Shown: positions 7,501-15,485 of the stretch, piece by piece
Position numbering within the stretch: the first letter of the stretch is position 1
How the letters are laid out: every line of letters begins with the position of its first letter
Assembly (NCBI RefSeq): GCF_041435335.1
Contig: NZ_CP108430.1
Coordinates: 8,032,001-8,096,000 of the forward strand
DNA from: Streptomyces sp. NBC_01283
GTDB lineage: Bacteria; Actinomycetota; Actinomycetes; Streptomycetales; Streptomycetaceae
DNA: 64,000 nucleotides
Direction: 5' to 3'
Translations under genes and position numbers: made by a program
The notes under the pieces: model-generated
What the model saw: only the letters and a program-made list of their open reading frames with translations
Databases searched by the model: none
What the model was told of the DNA's origin: nothing

Positions 7501-9102
7501 GTGGATCCGGCACCGGTTCTCGTCGTGGGCGCAGGCCCCGTCGGCATGGTCACCGCGCTGGCGCTCGCACGCCAAGGCGTCCACTGCGTGCTCGTCGACC
7601 GGGACTTCGAGACGTCCGTCCATCCGAAGCTCGACTACGTCAACTCCCGCAGCATGGAGTTCTTCCGGCAACTCGGCATCGCCGATGACATCCGGTCCGC
7701 CGGTGTCGGGCCCGAACATCCCGCCGACGTGATCTGGTCGACCGGCCTCGCGGGCGAGCCGATCACGTCATGGGAACTCCCCTCGGTGGCCGAGGAGTGG
7801 CGACGCATCGCCGAGCACAACGACGGCACCCAGCCCACCGAACCCGGCCAGCGGATCTCACAGATCGACCTGGAGCCGGTCCTGCGGGCCCACTGCCGAC
7901 GCAGCGCACTGATCGATCTGCGCTGCGGACTGCGGCTCGAATCCCTCACCCAGGACGACGAGGGGGTGACCGGCCACCTGGCCGAGGTGATGACCGACGA
8001 CCGGGTCGAGATCCGGTCCCGGTACGTCATCGGATGCGACGGCGCGTCGAGCCGGGTCCGCGACGCCGTGGGCATCGGCCAGCAGGGCTTCGACGTACCC
8101 GGACTGCCGGGCGCCTTCATGGTCCACTTCAAGAGCCGCGACCTGGAGACCCTGCACCGGCACGGCCGGTTCTGGCACTACTTCGCCTTCAGGTACGTCC
8201 TCATCGCCCAGGACGAGGTGGACACCTGGACCGCACACGTCAACGGCATGGATCCCTCCGAATTCGACACCCCGCCGGCCGATCCGGCCGCCTTCCTGCT
8301 CGACACGATGCAGGCGGACCTGAAGATCGACAAGGTGCTGCTGACGTCCCGCTGGCGCCCCGGCTTCATGATCGCCGACCGCTACCGCGCCGGACGGGTC
8401 CTCCTCGCGGGCGACAGTGCCCATCGCATGTTCCCGACCGGTGCCTACGGAATGAACACGGGCATCGGCGACGCGATGGACGCCGCCTGGAAGATCGCCG
8501 CAGCCGTCAAGGGCTTCGGCGGCCCCGCACTGCTCGACAGCTACGAGGCCGAGCGCCGCCCGGTGGGCCTGCGCAACATGCACACCTCGCACCGCCACCT
8601 CGGCGTACACCTCCAGGCAGGCCAACTCCTGCGTGAGGGCGCCTCGTTGAAGGACATCGCGGCGTTCCTCGACGCCGAACGGGGCGAGAACGAGTACAGG
8701 GGCATCGAGCTGGGCTACCGCTACACCGATTCGCCCGTCGTCTGCCACGAGGATGCGCCCGAACCCCCGTGGAGCCCCCGGCAGTACCGGCCGACGACCT
8801 GGCCGGGAAGCCGCCCGCCCAGTCTCCTCCTCGACGACGGAACGCCGGTCTACGACCGCTTCGGCCCGTCCTTCACGCTCGTCGACTTCGTGGGCGACGG
8901 CAGGGCCGACACGCTCCTCCAGGAGGCCGAAGCTCAAGGCCTGCCGGTCCGCCACGCGGTGCTGACCGGCAACACCGGCGCCCGCAGGGCCTGGGAGCGA
9001 GACCTCGTACTTCTCAGACCCGACCACCATGTGGCCTGGCGTGGGGACAAGGCCCACCCGGATCCGGCCGCCGTGATCCGGCGCATACGAGGCGCCGTGT
9101 GA
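7501..9102 (+). CDS. FAD-binding aromatic hydroxylase (MhpA / PheA-TfdB type)
   Basis: A 533-residue class A flavin monooxygenase. The N-terminal fold has VGAGPVGM, the middle DG motif is GCDGASSRVRDAVG, and GDSAHRMFPTGAYGMNTGIGDAMDAAWKIAA is the flavin/active-site motif of the 3-(3-hydroxyphenyl)propionate hydroxylase and polyketide hydroxylase group. The C-terminal thioredoxin-like extension (about residues 440-530) is typical. GTG 7501 was chosen because ggggagg precedes it; the alternative GTG 7459 lies inside the hairpin stem. This is the second ring hydroxylase of the cluster, so the final aromatic unit is probably polyhydroxylated or quinoid (inference). Confidence 0.88.
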   Translation: MDPAPVLVVGAGPVGMVTALALARQGVHCVLVDRDFETSVHPKLDYVNSRSMEFFRQLGIADDIRSAGVGPEHPADVIWSTGLAGEPITSWELPSVAEEWRRIAEHNDGTQPTEPGQRISQIDLEPVLRAHCRRSALIDLRCGLRLESLTQDDEGVTGHLAEVMTDDRVEIRSRYVIGCDGASSRVRDAVGIGQQGFDVPGLPGAFMVHFKSRDLETLHRHGRFWHYFAFRYVLIAQDEVDTWTAHVNGMDPSEFDTPPADPAAFLLDTMQADLKIDKVLLTSRWRPGFMIADRYRAGRVLLAGDSAHRMFPTGAYGMNTGIGDAMDAAWKIAAAVKGFGGPALLDSYEAERRPVGLRNMHTSHRHLGVHLQAGQLLREGASLKDIAAFLDAERGENEYRGIELGYRYTDSPVVCHEDAPEPPWSPRQYRPTTWPGSRPPSLLLDDGTPVYDRFGPSFTLVDFVGDGRADTLLQEAEAQGLPVRHAVLTGNTGARRAWERDLVLLRPDHHVAWRGDKAHPDPAAVIRRIRGAV

Positions 9103-9156
9103 GGCCATGTGCGATTCCCCGAAGCACGTAGCGCCGATCTCTCGACGGGAGCACTC

Positions 9157-10383
9157 ATGCAGCCATCCAGCTCCGCGGTGGACTTCACCAGACTCGGGCC
9201 GTGGGAGGACATGCCGGCGGCCCAGCAACCGGACTGGCGGGACCACGCCGAATACCGCGAGGCCCGCGACGGCCTCGCGTCGGCTCCGCCCCTGGTGGGG
9301 GCCGCGGAGATCCGGCGGCTGCGGCAGTCACTGTCGAGACTGGTGACGACGGAGGCACTCCTCCTGCAACTGGGCGACTGCGCCGAGAGCTTCTACGAAT
9401 GCGAGCCGAGGCACATCGCGCAGAAGCTGCGTGTCATCGACCGTCTCGGTGATCGGTTCAGCGAGCTCACCGGCCGGAGCGTCATACGTGTCGGCCGCAT
9501 GGGCGGGCAGTTCGCCAAACCCAGGTCGCAGCCGACCGAACGGCACGGCGCGCTGACCATCCCCTCCTTCCAGGGGCACTTGATCAATTCCGAGATCGCC
9601 TCGCCGGTCACCCGCGAGGCCAACCCGCGGCGGATGCTGTGGGCCTATGAGGCCAGCGACAAAGTGCAGCGGGCGCTGCGCAGGCACCGCCAGGGGGGAT
9701 ACCGCCTGCCGGCGACGGAAGGGCCGTGGTCGAGCCACGAGGCCCTGGTGATCGACTACGAGTCCCGACTGGTCCGTCGCGACCCGGACACGGAAGACCT
9801 GTACCTGGCGTCGACGCATCTGCCGTGGGTGGGGGAGCGGACGCGCCGGCCGGCCGACGCACATGTCGCCCTGCTCTCCGCCGTAGTCAATCCGGTGGGG
9901 TGCAAGATCGGGCCGACCGCGGACCCGGACGACGTACTGCGCGTGTGCGAGGCGCTCGACCCGCACAGAGAGCCCGGCCGCCTCGTGCTGATTCCGCGGA
10001 TGGGCCGGGACCGGATCCAGGAAGCCCTGCCGCCCATCGTCCGTCGTGTGGTGAATGCCGGACACCCGGTGGTCTGGCTGAGCGACCCCATGCACGGCAA
10101 CACCGTCAAGACACGGCTCGGCCTGAAGACACGTCATCTCGACGACGTGATCACCGAGGCGCTGCGGTTCCGCGACATCCTCGAGACGAACCGGCAGCAC
10201 GCGGCCGGGCTCCACATCGAGGTCGCGGCGGACGACGTGACGGAATGCATCGGCGGATCAGTGGAGAGCGAGGCCGACCTGCAGCGTCACTACACCTCGC
10301 TGTGCGATCCGAGGCTCAACGCCGACCAGGCCGTCGAGCTCATCGAGGCATGGGCCAAAGGGGCCGCTGCGGACCGCTCCTGA
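9157..10383 (+). CDS. Class II 3-deoxy-7-phosphoheptulonate (DAHP) synthase, PhzC-type
   Basis: A 408-residue plant-type DAHP synthase, condensing PEP and erythrose 4-phosphate at the head of the shikimate pathway. Visible family motifs are GDCAESF (metal-binding Cys), RVGRMGGQFAKPRS, SHEALVIDYE, GCKIGP, LIPRMGRDRI, WLSDPMHGNT and IEVAADDVTECIGG. It is shorter than the primary-metabolism enzyme, whose N-terminal regulatory extension is about 40-60 residues longer. That fits a cluster copy that raises chorismate supply. ATG 9157 has a gacggga site 8 nt upstream; GTG 9109 is a longer alternative. It is the last gene of the rightward cluster operon. Confidence 0.92.
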   Translation: MQPSSSAVDFTRLGPWEDMPAAQQPDWRDHAEYREARDGLASAPPLVGAAEIRRLRQSLSRLVTTEALLLQLGDCAESFYECEPRHIAQKLRVIDRLGDRFSELTGRSVIRVGRMGGQFAKPRSQPTERHGALTIPSFQGHLINSEIASPVTREANPRRMLWAYEASDKVQRALRRHRQGGYRLPATEGPWSSHEALVIDYESRLVRRDPDTEDLYLASTHLPWVGERTRRPADAHVALLSAVVNPVGCKIGPTADPDDVLRVCEALDPHREPGRLVLIPRMGRDRIQEALPPIVRRVVNAGHPVVWLSDPMHGNTVKTRLGLKTRHLDDVITEALRFRDILETNRQHAAGLHIEVAADDVTECIGGSVESEADLQRHYTSLCDPRLNADQAVELIEAWAKGAAADRS

Positions 10384-10440
10384 CGGTGCCCCGCGGCCGC
10401 GCCCGCGCACCTGCCACCAGGGTCCTGGCCGGTTCCGCGT

Positions 10441-11517
10441 TCAGGAGCTCGTGGCCCCGTGCGGAACGGTGGCCGTCGTCACCATGTCCACGGTCACCGC
10501 GAGTTCAGGCTGCGACCCCGCCCGCTGTTCGAGTTCCTGGGCCAGCTCCAGCCAGGCTGCGGCGCATGAGCGGGCCAGCCCGGCCACGGAGTTCCGCCAG
10601 TGCGGCGGCACGGCATCGATCAGCCCGCCCCATTCGACCGGGTCGATCAAATGGCCGTCGACCCACCGGACGAAGGCGCGGCCGTTCTCCGCGTACCGCA
10701 CCGCGGGGTCCCTGCTCAGATCGCCACGCACCGACGGCCAGTCGATGTTCTGCCGCGCGGTCCCCGTGCTCTGCCGCTCCGAGGACGGCTCTCCCTGCCG
10801 CTGTGCCACCAGCGCGTCGGCGACGGAGGGTTGGTGCTCCTGGGCGGTGCCCCGCCGGGGGGACAACACCGGGCTCCGGCCCGCTCGAAGGCGTTCGCGC
10901 ACGTCCCGCGCAGTCCCTACCGAGACGCCGGCCTCCCGGGCAATGGCCCGCAGGGGAGCGTCTGGGGTCCTGGCGATCACCTCGCTCGCCCGTAGCCTGC
11001 CGGCCGAACCGTCGACGGGGCGTACGCGTCCGTCTCGCCCCACGCGCCCGCTCCCCGGCTCAACCGGTTCGAAGGAGCGCTGCCGGATCGCGCTCACCGT
11101 CGTCGGGGACAGTCCCGCGGCGCTCGCGACGGCCCGGTCCGACCAGTGCCGGTGCTCGGTGAGGATACGGAGGGCCGCCCCCTCGCGATCGGCCGGCGAC
11201 AGCGGAAGACCGTGCTTGATATTGGCATTGACAGAGAGGAGAAAGGCTTCTCTGTCGTCACCTTCGAAGAACGTGACGGAGATGGTCTCATCGCCCCGGA
11301 GCTGCGCGGCCCGCAGCCGGTGCATTCCGTCGATCACCCGCATCGTGCTCATGTGCACAAGAATCGGCGGAAGGTCCCGCGTCGTGGCCAGCAGTTGTAC
11401 GTGTTCGAGGTTCTCCCCGGCCACTCGAGGTGAATCACCGGGAAGAAGCGAGGATATCGGAACCGAAACCGGGGTTGCCGTGCCCAATGTTGCCGAGTCC
11501 TGCATATTGCTCCACAT
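10441..11517 (-). CDS. StrR/NovG-type cluster-situated transcriptional activator (ParB-like)
   Basis: A 358-residue regulator. The N-terminal ParB/Srx fold (about residues 18-110) has the StrR-type motifs GDSPR, LPPILVH, MRVIDGMHRL and NANIKHGLPLS. Two helix-turn-helix segments follow: WSDRAVASAAGLSPTTVSAIRQ and APLRAIAREAGVSVGTARDVRERL. StrR, NovG and KasT activate antibiotic operons through long inverted repeats. The gene converges on the DAHP synthase (57 bp between stops) and is divergent from the haloperoxidase homologue. ATG 11517 has gggtgag upstream; ATG 11505 is also possible. I saw no TTA codon, so direct bldA control is not indicated. Confidence 0.85.
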   Translation of the reverse strand: MWSNMQDSATLGTATPVSVPISSLLPGDSPRVAGENLEHVQLLATTRDLPPILVHMSTMRVIDGMHRLRAAQLRGDETISVTFFEGDDREAFLLSVNANIKHGLPLSPADREGAALRILTEHRHWSDRAVASAAGLSPTTVSAIRQRSFEPVEPGSGRVGRDGRVRPVDGSAGRLRASEVIARTPDAPLRAIAREAGVSVGTARDVRERLRAGRSPVLSPRRGTAQEHQPSVADALVAQRQGEPSSERQSTGTARQNIDWPSVRGDLSRDPAVRYAENGRAFVRWVDGHLIDPVEWGGLIDAVPPHWRNSVAGLARSCAAAWLELAQELEQRAGSQPELAVTVDMVTTATVPHGATSS

Positions 11518-11666
11518 CCGAACACTCACCCGTCGATAGGTAGTTGTTAGTGTGCGCGTACGGAATACTCCGTTCCCCGGAAAGCGACAAGCCCTCCGCC
11601 CGGCATCATCGCCAACGGTTCGCACTGCGGGCAACACCTGCCAAGGCATCAGCGTAGGTAGTCAGT

Positions 11667-11687
11667 ACTACTCGATCGAGCAGTAGT
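11667..11687. promoter_or_regulatory. Imperfect 21-bp palindrome between the StrR-like and haloperoxidase-like genes
   Basis: The sequence runs ACTA-CTCGATCGAG-C-AGTAGT. The central 10 bp are a perfect palindrome and the flanks are complementary with one extra C. It sits in the 240-bp divergent region, 71 bp before GTG 11758. It does not match the NovG box as I remember it (GTTCRACTG-N11-CRGTYGAAC). Confidence 0.4.
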
Positions 11688-11757
11688 GGTGCGGTGGTTG
11701 AGCTGGCAATACTTGGCGGCACGCGAGTGGCAAGCCCGATCAGAAGGAGAATTTCCG

Positions 11758-13248
11758 GTGACGAATTTGAGGCGGCTGCGGAGTCGGCGCCTGGCGGGGG
11801 TGGTGGCCGTTGCCACCGCGTTCGTCCTGGTGGGATCGCTGAACAGTGCCGCGCCCGCGGCCCCGCGCAAGGCGGCCGCCATCGACCTTGATCACGGGAA
11901 CGCCCTGATCGAGGTCGTGTATCCGAAGTTCCAGAGGGTGTCGCGCGAGCAGAGCTCGGGCCGTTCCGTGTCATTGACCGTGGACCACGCCATTCTGATC
12001 GAGATGCCGTGGTTCGACGCCATAGCTCCCTACCATCCGACGGCGAAAGGCATTTTCTCGGACCTGGGACGTCGCCCGAAAGAGGAACGCACGGTCCGCA
12101 ACAAGAACATCGCGGTCATCTACTCGGCCTTCACCTCGCTCAACGAGGTCCTCCCGCAGTACAAGTCGCGCTGGCTCGAGATGATGGAGTCGGCGGGGCT
12201 CGATCCGAACGACACCAAGGAGGACCCGACCACCCCGAGCGGCATTGGAATTCTCGCCGCGAAGAGCGCCATGGCAGCGCGCGTGGGGGACGGGTCCAAC
12301 CGTGACGGCGATGAGGGCGGGCGCAAGTACAACCGGCAGCCCTACGCCGACTACACGGGCTACAAGCCGGTCAACACCGTGGACGAGCTGCGCAATCCGT
12401 CCCGCTGGCAGCCCAACGCCACCTCGACGAACAACGTTCTGAGGTCTCAGCAGTTCGCCACACCTCAGTACGGTCGCGTGCGGCCGTTCTCGTACGACAG
12501 CCCCACCCGGTTCAAGGTCTCTCCTCCGACCAAGAGCAACCACCACAACCGGAAGGCCTACAAGAGCCAGGCCGACGAGGTCCTCAAGGCCTCGGCGAAC
12601 CTGAATGACCGCCAGAAGATGAGCGCCGAACTCTTCAACGACAAGGTCATCACCTTCGGTGCCGTCGCCGGCACTCCAGTGGTCACCGGAGGCAAGTACG
12701 ACACGGAGAAGATGGTGCAGTACATCACCACGTCCGATGTCGCCTTCGTCGACGCGACCATCGCCACGTGGCACTTCAAGCGCAAGTACGACTCGGTGCG
12801 GCCGTTCAGTGCGATTCGCCACGTGTACGGGAAGAAGAAGGTGACGGCATGGGGCGGTGTCGGTAAGGGCACCGTCAGCGACATCACCGGAAACGAATGG
12901 CGGAGCTATCTGAGCACGAACTCTGCCGACAGTCCTGAATACCCCTCCGTCACCTCCGCGCTCTGCCTTGCATTCGCCCAGCAAGTGCGGAAGTTCACCG
13001 GAACCGACAAGATCGACATAGCCGTCCCCACGGCCAAGGGATCTTCCCTCGTCGAACCGGGGGTCACTCCCGCCGCCGACACCACACTGCGCTGGAGCAA
13101 CTGGACGGACTTCGCGAACGATTGTGGCGAGAGCAGGGTCTGGGCCGGTGAGAACTTCCCTTCCGCAATTGAGGCATCGCGTCAGTACGCGCCGGAGATC
13201 GGCGACCTGAGCTACGACTTCGTCCAGCACAAGCTGAACGGGAGCTGA
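11758..13248 (+). CDS. Secreted vanadium-haloperoxidase / PAP2-fold homologue with altered active site
   Basis: A 496-residue protein beginning with a signal peptide: RRLRSRR, a hydrophobic stretch of about 20 residues, then an AxA-type region (PAAPRKAA). The first vanadate-binding block is intact: K341, R348 and P349 in KRKYDSVRP. The second block, normally PSGH with the catalytic His, reads P396-S-V-T399. The third, normally SRxxxxxH with the vanadate-ligating His, reads S459-R460-VWAGE-N466. Haloperoxidase or phosphatase chemistry through those histidines looks impossible. NapH3 shows that such homologues can do non-redox chemistry. GTG 11758 was chosen for the aaggaga site 8 nt upstream. 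A strong terminator follows. Confidence 0.75.
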   Translation: MTNLRRLRSRRLAGVVAVATAFVLVGSLNSAAPAAPRKAAAIDLDHGNALIEVVYPKFQRVSREQSSGRSVSLTVDHAILIEMPWFDAIAPYHPTAKGIFSDLGRRPKEERTVRNKNIAVIYSAFTSLNEVLPQYKSRWLEMMESAGLDPNDTKEDPTTPSGIGILAAKSAMAARVGDGSNRDGDEGGRKYNRQPYADYTGYKPVNTVDELRNPSRWQPNATSTNNVLRSQQFATPQYGRVRPFSYDSPTRFKVSPPTKSNHHNRKAYKSQADEVLKASANLNDRQKMSAELFNDKVITFGAVAGTPVVTGGKYDTEKMVQYITTSDVAFVDATIATWHFKRKYDSVRPFSAIRHVYGKKKVTAWGGVGKGTVSDITGNEWRSYLSTNSADSPEYPSVTSALCLAFAQQVRKFTGTDKIDIAVPTAKGSSLVEPGVTPAADTTLRWSNWTDFANDCGESRVWAGENFPSAIEASRQYAPEIGDLSYDFVQHKLNGS

Positions 13249-13265
13249 ACTTCCCCGCCTCTGCT

Positions 13266-13308
13266 GCCGGCTGCCCGGCAGAGCCGCTGGCTCTGCCGGG
13301 CAGCCGGC
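13266..13308 (+). terminator. 20-bp perfect hairpin terminator after the haloperoxidase homologue
   Basis: The left arm at 13266-13285 and its exact complement at 13289-13308 flank a 3-nt GCT loop. It starts 18 bp after the stop. The very stable GC stem without a U-tract is typical of Streptomyces terminators, and it marks the right end of the cluster-associated transcription. Confidence 0.85.
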
Positions 13309-13547
13309 TGTCGTCTGTTCGGCTCTGCGCGAAGTTTCCTCGGTTGTGCGCCGCTGGTCGACGCGCTGCCTGAATCCGGCCGGAGAACGCTCACAAAGCC
13401 TCTGACCAGCCAGCCTTGCCCGGCGGCGAACCCGGAGGGCAGTGACTCATATAGCGCCTTCTAGCGAAAGATCAAGGGTAGAAGAGTTGAGAAGGGGGAG
13501 CTACAGTGCACGCTTGCGGCTCGATCGCATGACGGGGGATTCACAGA

Positions 13548-13715
13548 ATGATCTTTCAAGCGCTTCCATCAAGGTGCCCTTTATCTGATGTGACGGGATC
13601 GGATCCCGCATTCGGCGGTCTCTCTCCGGACCACGTGGACACGTGCCTACGGCAGATGACCGGAATGCGCCCTACGGGGCCAGCGCAGTCGCCATCGGAC
13701 AGGGCGCTGGATTGA
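13548..13715 (+). CDS. Possible small protein, 55 residues
   Basis: ATG 13548 follows a gggggattcacaga sequence with a usable Shine-Dalgarno at 9 nt spacing. The frame runs 55 codons to TGA 13713-13715 and reads PAFGGLSPDHVDTCLRQM in the middle. There is no signal peptide, membrane segment or known motif. Codon bias is weaker than in neighbouring genes. It could be a real small regulator, a leader peptide or chance. Confidence 0.25.
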   Translation: MIFQALPSRCPLSDVTGSDPAFGGLSPDHVDTCLRQMTGMRPTGPAQSPSDRALD

Positions 13716-13946
13716 CCGCACCTGATCAGCAGGATCGGTGTCGCGATGTGCTGCGGGCCGGGGCGTCCGGCGTACGGGCGGGTGGCGGCCGGCGACACCA
13801 TTCATCACAGCGAAGCAGGGGGGCTCGCCGGTCCGTCGGCGCGACTGTGCGCCGTCGTCGCACGCTCGGCAGCGGTGCGGGCCCCGGTCTCACCTGTCGC
13901 GTGGAAGCGACGACGCCGTTGAGCCGGAGTGACTGGGGGAGCGAAC

Positions 13947-14555
13947 ATGGCGATCAAGGTTGTGCTGGCCGCGGACGAAGCCCTCACCAGGGAGGCGCTC
14001 GCTGAACTCCTGCAACTGCCCGGAGACATCGAGGTCGTCGCTCATACGGGGCGGGGCGACAGGGTGCTGGGGCTGGTGAACGGCCATCAGGCCGGGCTCG
14101 CGCTCCTCGATGTGCACATGCCGGGCAGGAACGGGATCGAGGTCGCGGAGCAGTTGAACAGGCAACGGCCCGGCTTCCCGGTCGTGATCCTGACCTGCGA
14201 CGCCCGGCCCGGCTATCTGCAGCGTGCCTTCAAGGCCGGAGTGCGCGGGATCCTCACCAAGGAGACCTCGATCCGGGAGCTGAGCAGGGTGATCCGGGAG
14301 GTGCACGCTGGGGGACGGCACATACCCGCCGAGCTGGTCACCGAGATGCTGGCCGTCGGCGAGAACCCGCTGACGGCCCGTGAGGCGGAGATACTGAAGG
14401 CGGCCGAGGACGGCCGCCCGCTCAGCGCCATCGCCTCTCAACTGCACCTGAGCCCGGGAACGGTCCGCAATCACATTCACTCGGCCATCCACAAGTTGAA
14501 GGTGGGGAACAGGATCAGCGCCGTGCATGCCGCCTCGCGTGCCGGGTGGATCTGA
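13947..14555 (+). CDS. LuxR/NarL-family response regulator (orphan)
   Basis: A 202-residue response regulator of the DesR/NarL type. The receiver domain (about 1-120) has an acidic start (ADEA), the phospho-acceptor Asp in LALLDVHMPGRNG, the Thr in VVILTCDA and the Lys in ILTKETS. The C-terminal LuxR helix-turn-helix (about 138-200) reads LTAREAEILKAAEDGRPLSAIASQLHLSPGTVRNHIHSAIHKL. No histidine kinase lies beside it, so its partner is elsewhere or it is an orphan. ATG 13947 has ggggga 7 nt upstream; GTG 13929 is in frame but poorer. Position between a biosynthetic region and a membrane protein does not reveal its target. Confidence 0.92.
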   Translation: MAIKVVLAADEALTREALAELLQLPGDIEVVAHTGRGDRVLGLVNGHQAGLALLDVHMPGRNGIEVAEQLNRQRPGFPVVILTCDARPGYLQRAFKAGVRGILTKETSIRELSRVIREVHAGGRHIPAELVTEMLAVGENPLTAREAEILKAAEDGRPLSAIASQLHLSPGTVRNHIHSAIHKLKVGNRISAVHAASRAGWI

Positions 14556-14785
14556 GCCACCTCCACTCCCCACGGCCGCAGAGAGCGGCCACAGAGAAGC
14601 GAGAAGCAGCGCAGGGCGGGGCCGGGTTGCTGCGACCGCGGTACACGACTGCTGTGAAAGCAGGCCCCGGCCGAGCGCCTACTGCCCCGGCGGTAGCGCC
14701 TATTGGCACCTCCTGTAGGACGACCGGACACCCCGTAGATCCATACGCTCTGCCTGTACCTGCCAGGCAACCGAAGGGGTCCTCG

Positions 14786-15193
14786 ATGTCCGTCCGTCAC
14801 TTGCTCACAGCCACCGCAGCCGCAGTGCTCGGGGGCTTGGTGCTTGCCACACCGGCAGCCGCGCAGGTCTCGGTCGCCGCCGACGACGGCGGTTCCGGGC
14901 GAGGCGGCGCCATGGTGGCCCTCTTGGTCGCGCTGATCAGTGTGATCATCGGCGGCGTGGCGCTGGCCCAGTCCGCCGGACGCATCGGCACGGGCAACGG
15001 ACGAAGCAGTGCCATGGTGGCCCCGGTGGTGGCGCTGATCGGCATGGTCATCGGTGTCATGCAACTGACCGGATCCGACGGTGGAGTGGGCAGCGGAAAC
15101 GGACGAGGCGGAGCCGTCGTGGCCCTGGTGATCGCACTGATCGCCCTGGTCCTCAGCGGGATGGTTCTCTCCCGCACGCGCCGCACCACCTGA
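14786..15193 (+). CDS. DUF6223-like membrane protein built from a repeated segment
   Basis: A 135-residue protein. The N-terminal hydrophobic signal or anchor ends in TPAAAQ. Three related units follow, each combining a G-N-G-R/G-R-G-like turn with a hydrophobic membrane stretch: GRGGAMVALLVALISVIIGG, then NGRSSAMVAPVVALIGMVIG, then NGRGGAVVALVIALIALVLSG. The protein is thus an internal triplication of one transmembrane hairpin. This layout matches the Streptomyces DUF6223 family as I know it; function is unknown. ATG 14786 follows gaagggg. The 230 bp upstream hold no other gene. Confidence 0.75.
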   Translation: MSVRHLLTATAAAVLGGLVLATPAAAQVSVAADDGGSGRGGAMVALLVALISVIIGGVALAQSAGRIGTGNGRSSAMVAPVVALIGMVIGVMQLTGSDGGVGSGNGRGGAVVALVIALIALVLSGMVLSRTRRTT

Positions 15194-15392
15194 CGGCGCG
15201 GCTTTCCGCTGGTCCGGAATGCCGCTGAGCCGCAGAGCACCATCCCCAGACGGGGCCGACCTGGACCTCCCCCGGCCGGGTCGGCCTCCTCCGCTCCGAC
15301 CGCGCCGGACAGCCGACGGTGCGCGGGGCCCCTGAATTCACTCTGATCCCATTCCCCAGTCACCTTTCACGCGATTCACACGATGCGCCTCG

Positions 15393-15419
15393 GTGACATT
15401 CTGTGCGTCACATTCTGTG
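15393..15419. promoter_or_regulatory. Tandem 13-bp direct repeat in the promoter of the 15486 operon
   Basis: GTGACATTCTGTG at 15393-15405 and GTCACATTCTGTG at 15407-15419 are offset by 14 bp. They sit immediately upstream of a likely promoter and are candidates for activator half-sites on nearly the same face of the helix. Confidence 0.45.
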
Positions 15420-15427
15420 AAAGTCGA

Positions 15428-15455
15428 TTGCTCTTCATGGGTCCCTCGCTACGAT
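15428..15455 (+). promoter_or_regulatory. Promoter: TTGCTC - 16 bp - TACGAT
   Basis: A -35-like TTGCTC (15428-15433) and a -10-like TACGAT (15450-15455) lie 16 bp apart and about 30 bp before the start codon at 15486. This is close to the housekeeping consensus. The direct repeat at 15393-15419 abuts the -35 element from upstream. Confidence 0.5.
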
Positions 15456-15485
15456 TCAGAGTAATCGAAAGCGGGGGACATTTTG

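Larger units (their letters stand above)
13249..13946. other. 698-bp region between the haloperoxidase homologue and the response regulator
   Basis: After the terminator (13266-13308) I find no convincing gene. An AT-richer stretch at 13445-13500, with a ggggga-like site before GTG 13506, gives only an 8-codon leader-type ORF. A second small frame (13548-13715) is listed separately. The rest, 13716-13946, has open shadows on both strands but no recognisable product. It probably holds the response regulator's promoter. Confidence 0.5.

Noticed and set aside
7459..7501. GTG 7459 as start of the second flavin hydroxylase
   Set aside because: It lies inside a 12-bp hairpin stem and has no ribosome-binding site. 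GTG 7501 has ggggagg and begins at the Rossmann strand.
5461..7719. A 752-residue open frame on the minus strand opposite the DUF485/SSS genes
   Set aside because: His/Asp/Arg-rich composition typical of an antisense shadow in high-GC DNA. The plus strand here encodes clear transporter motifs.
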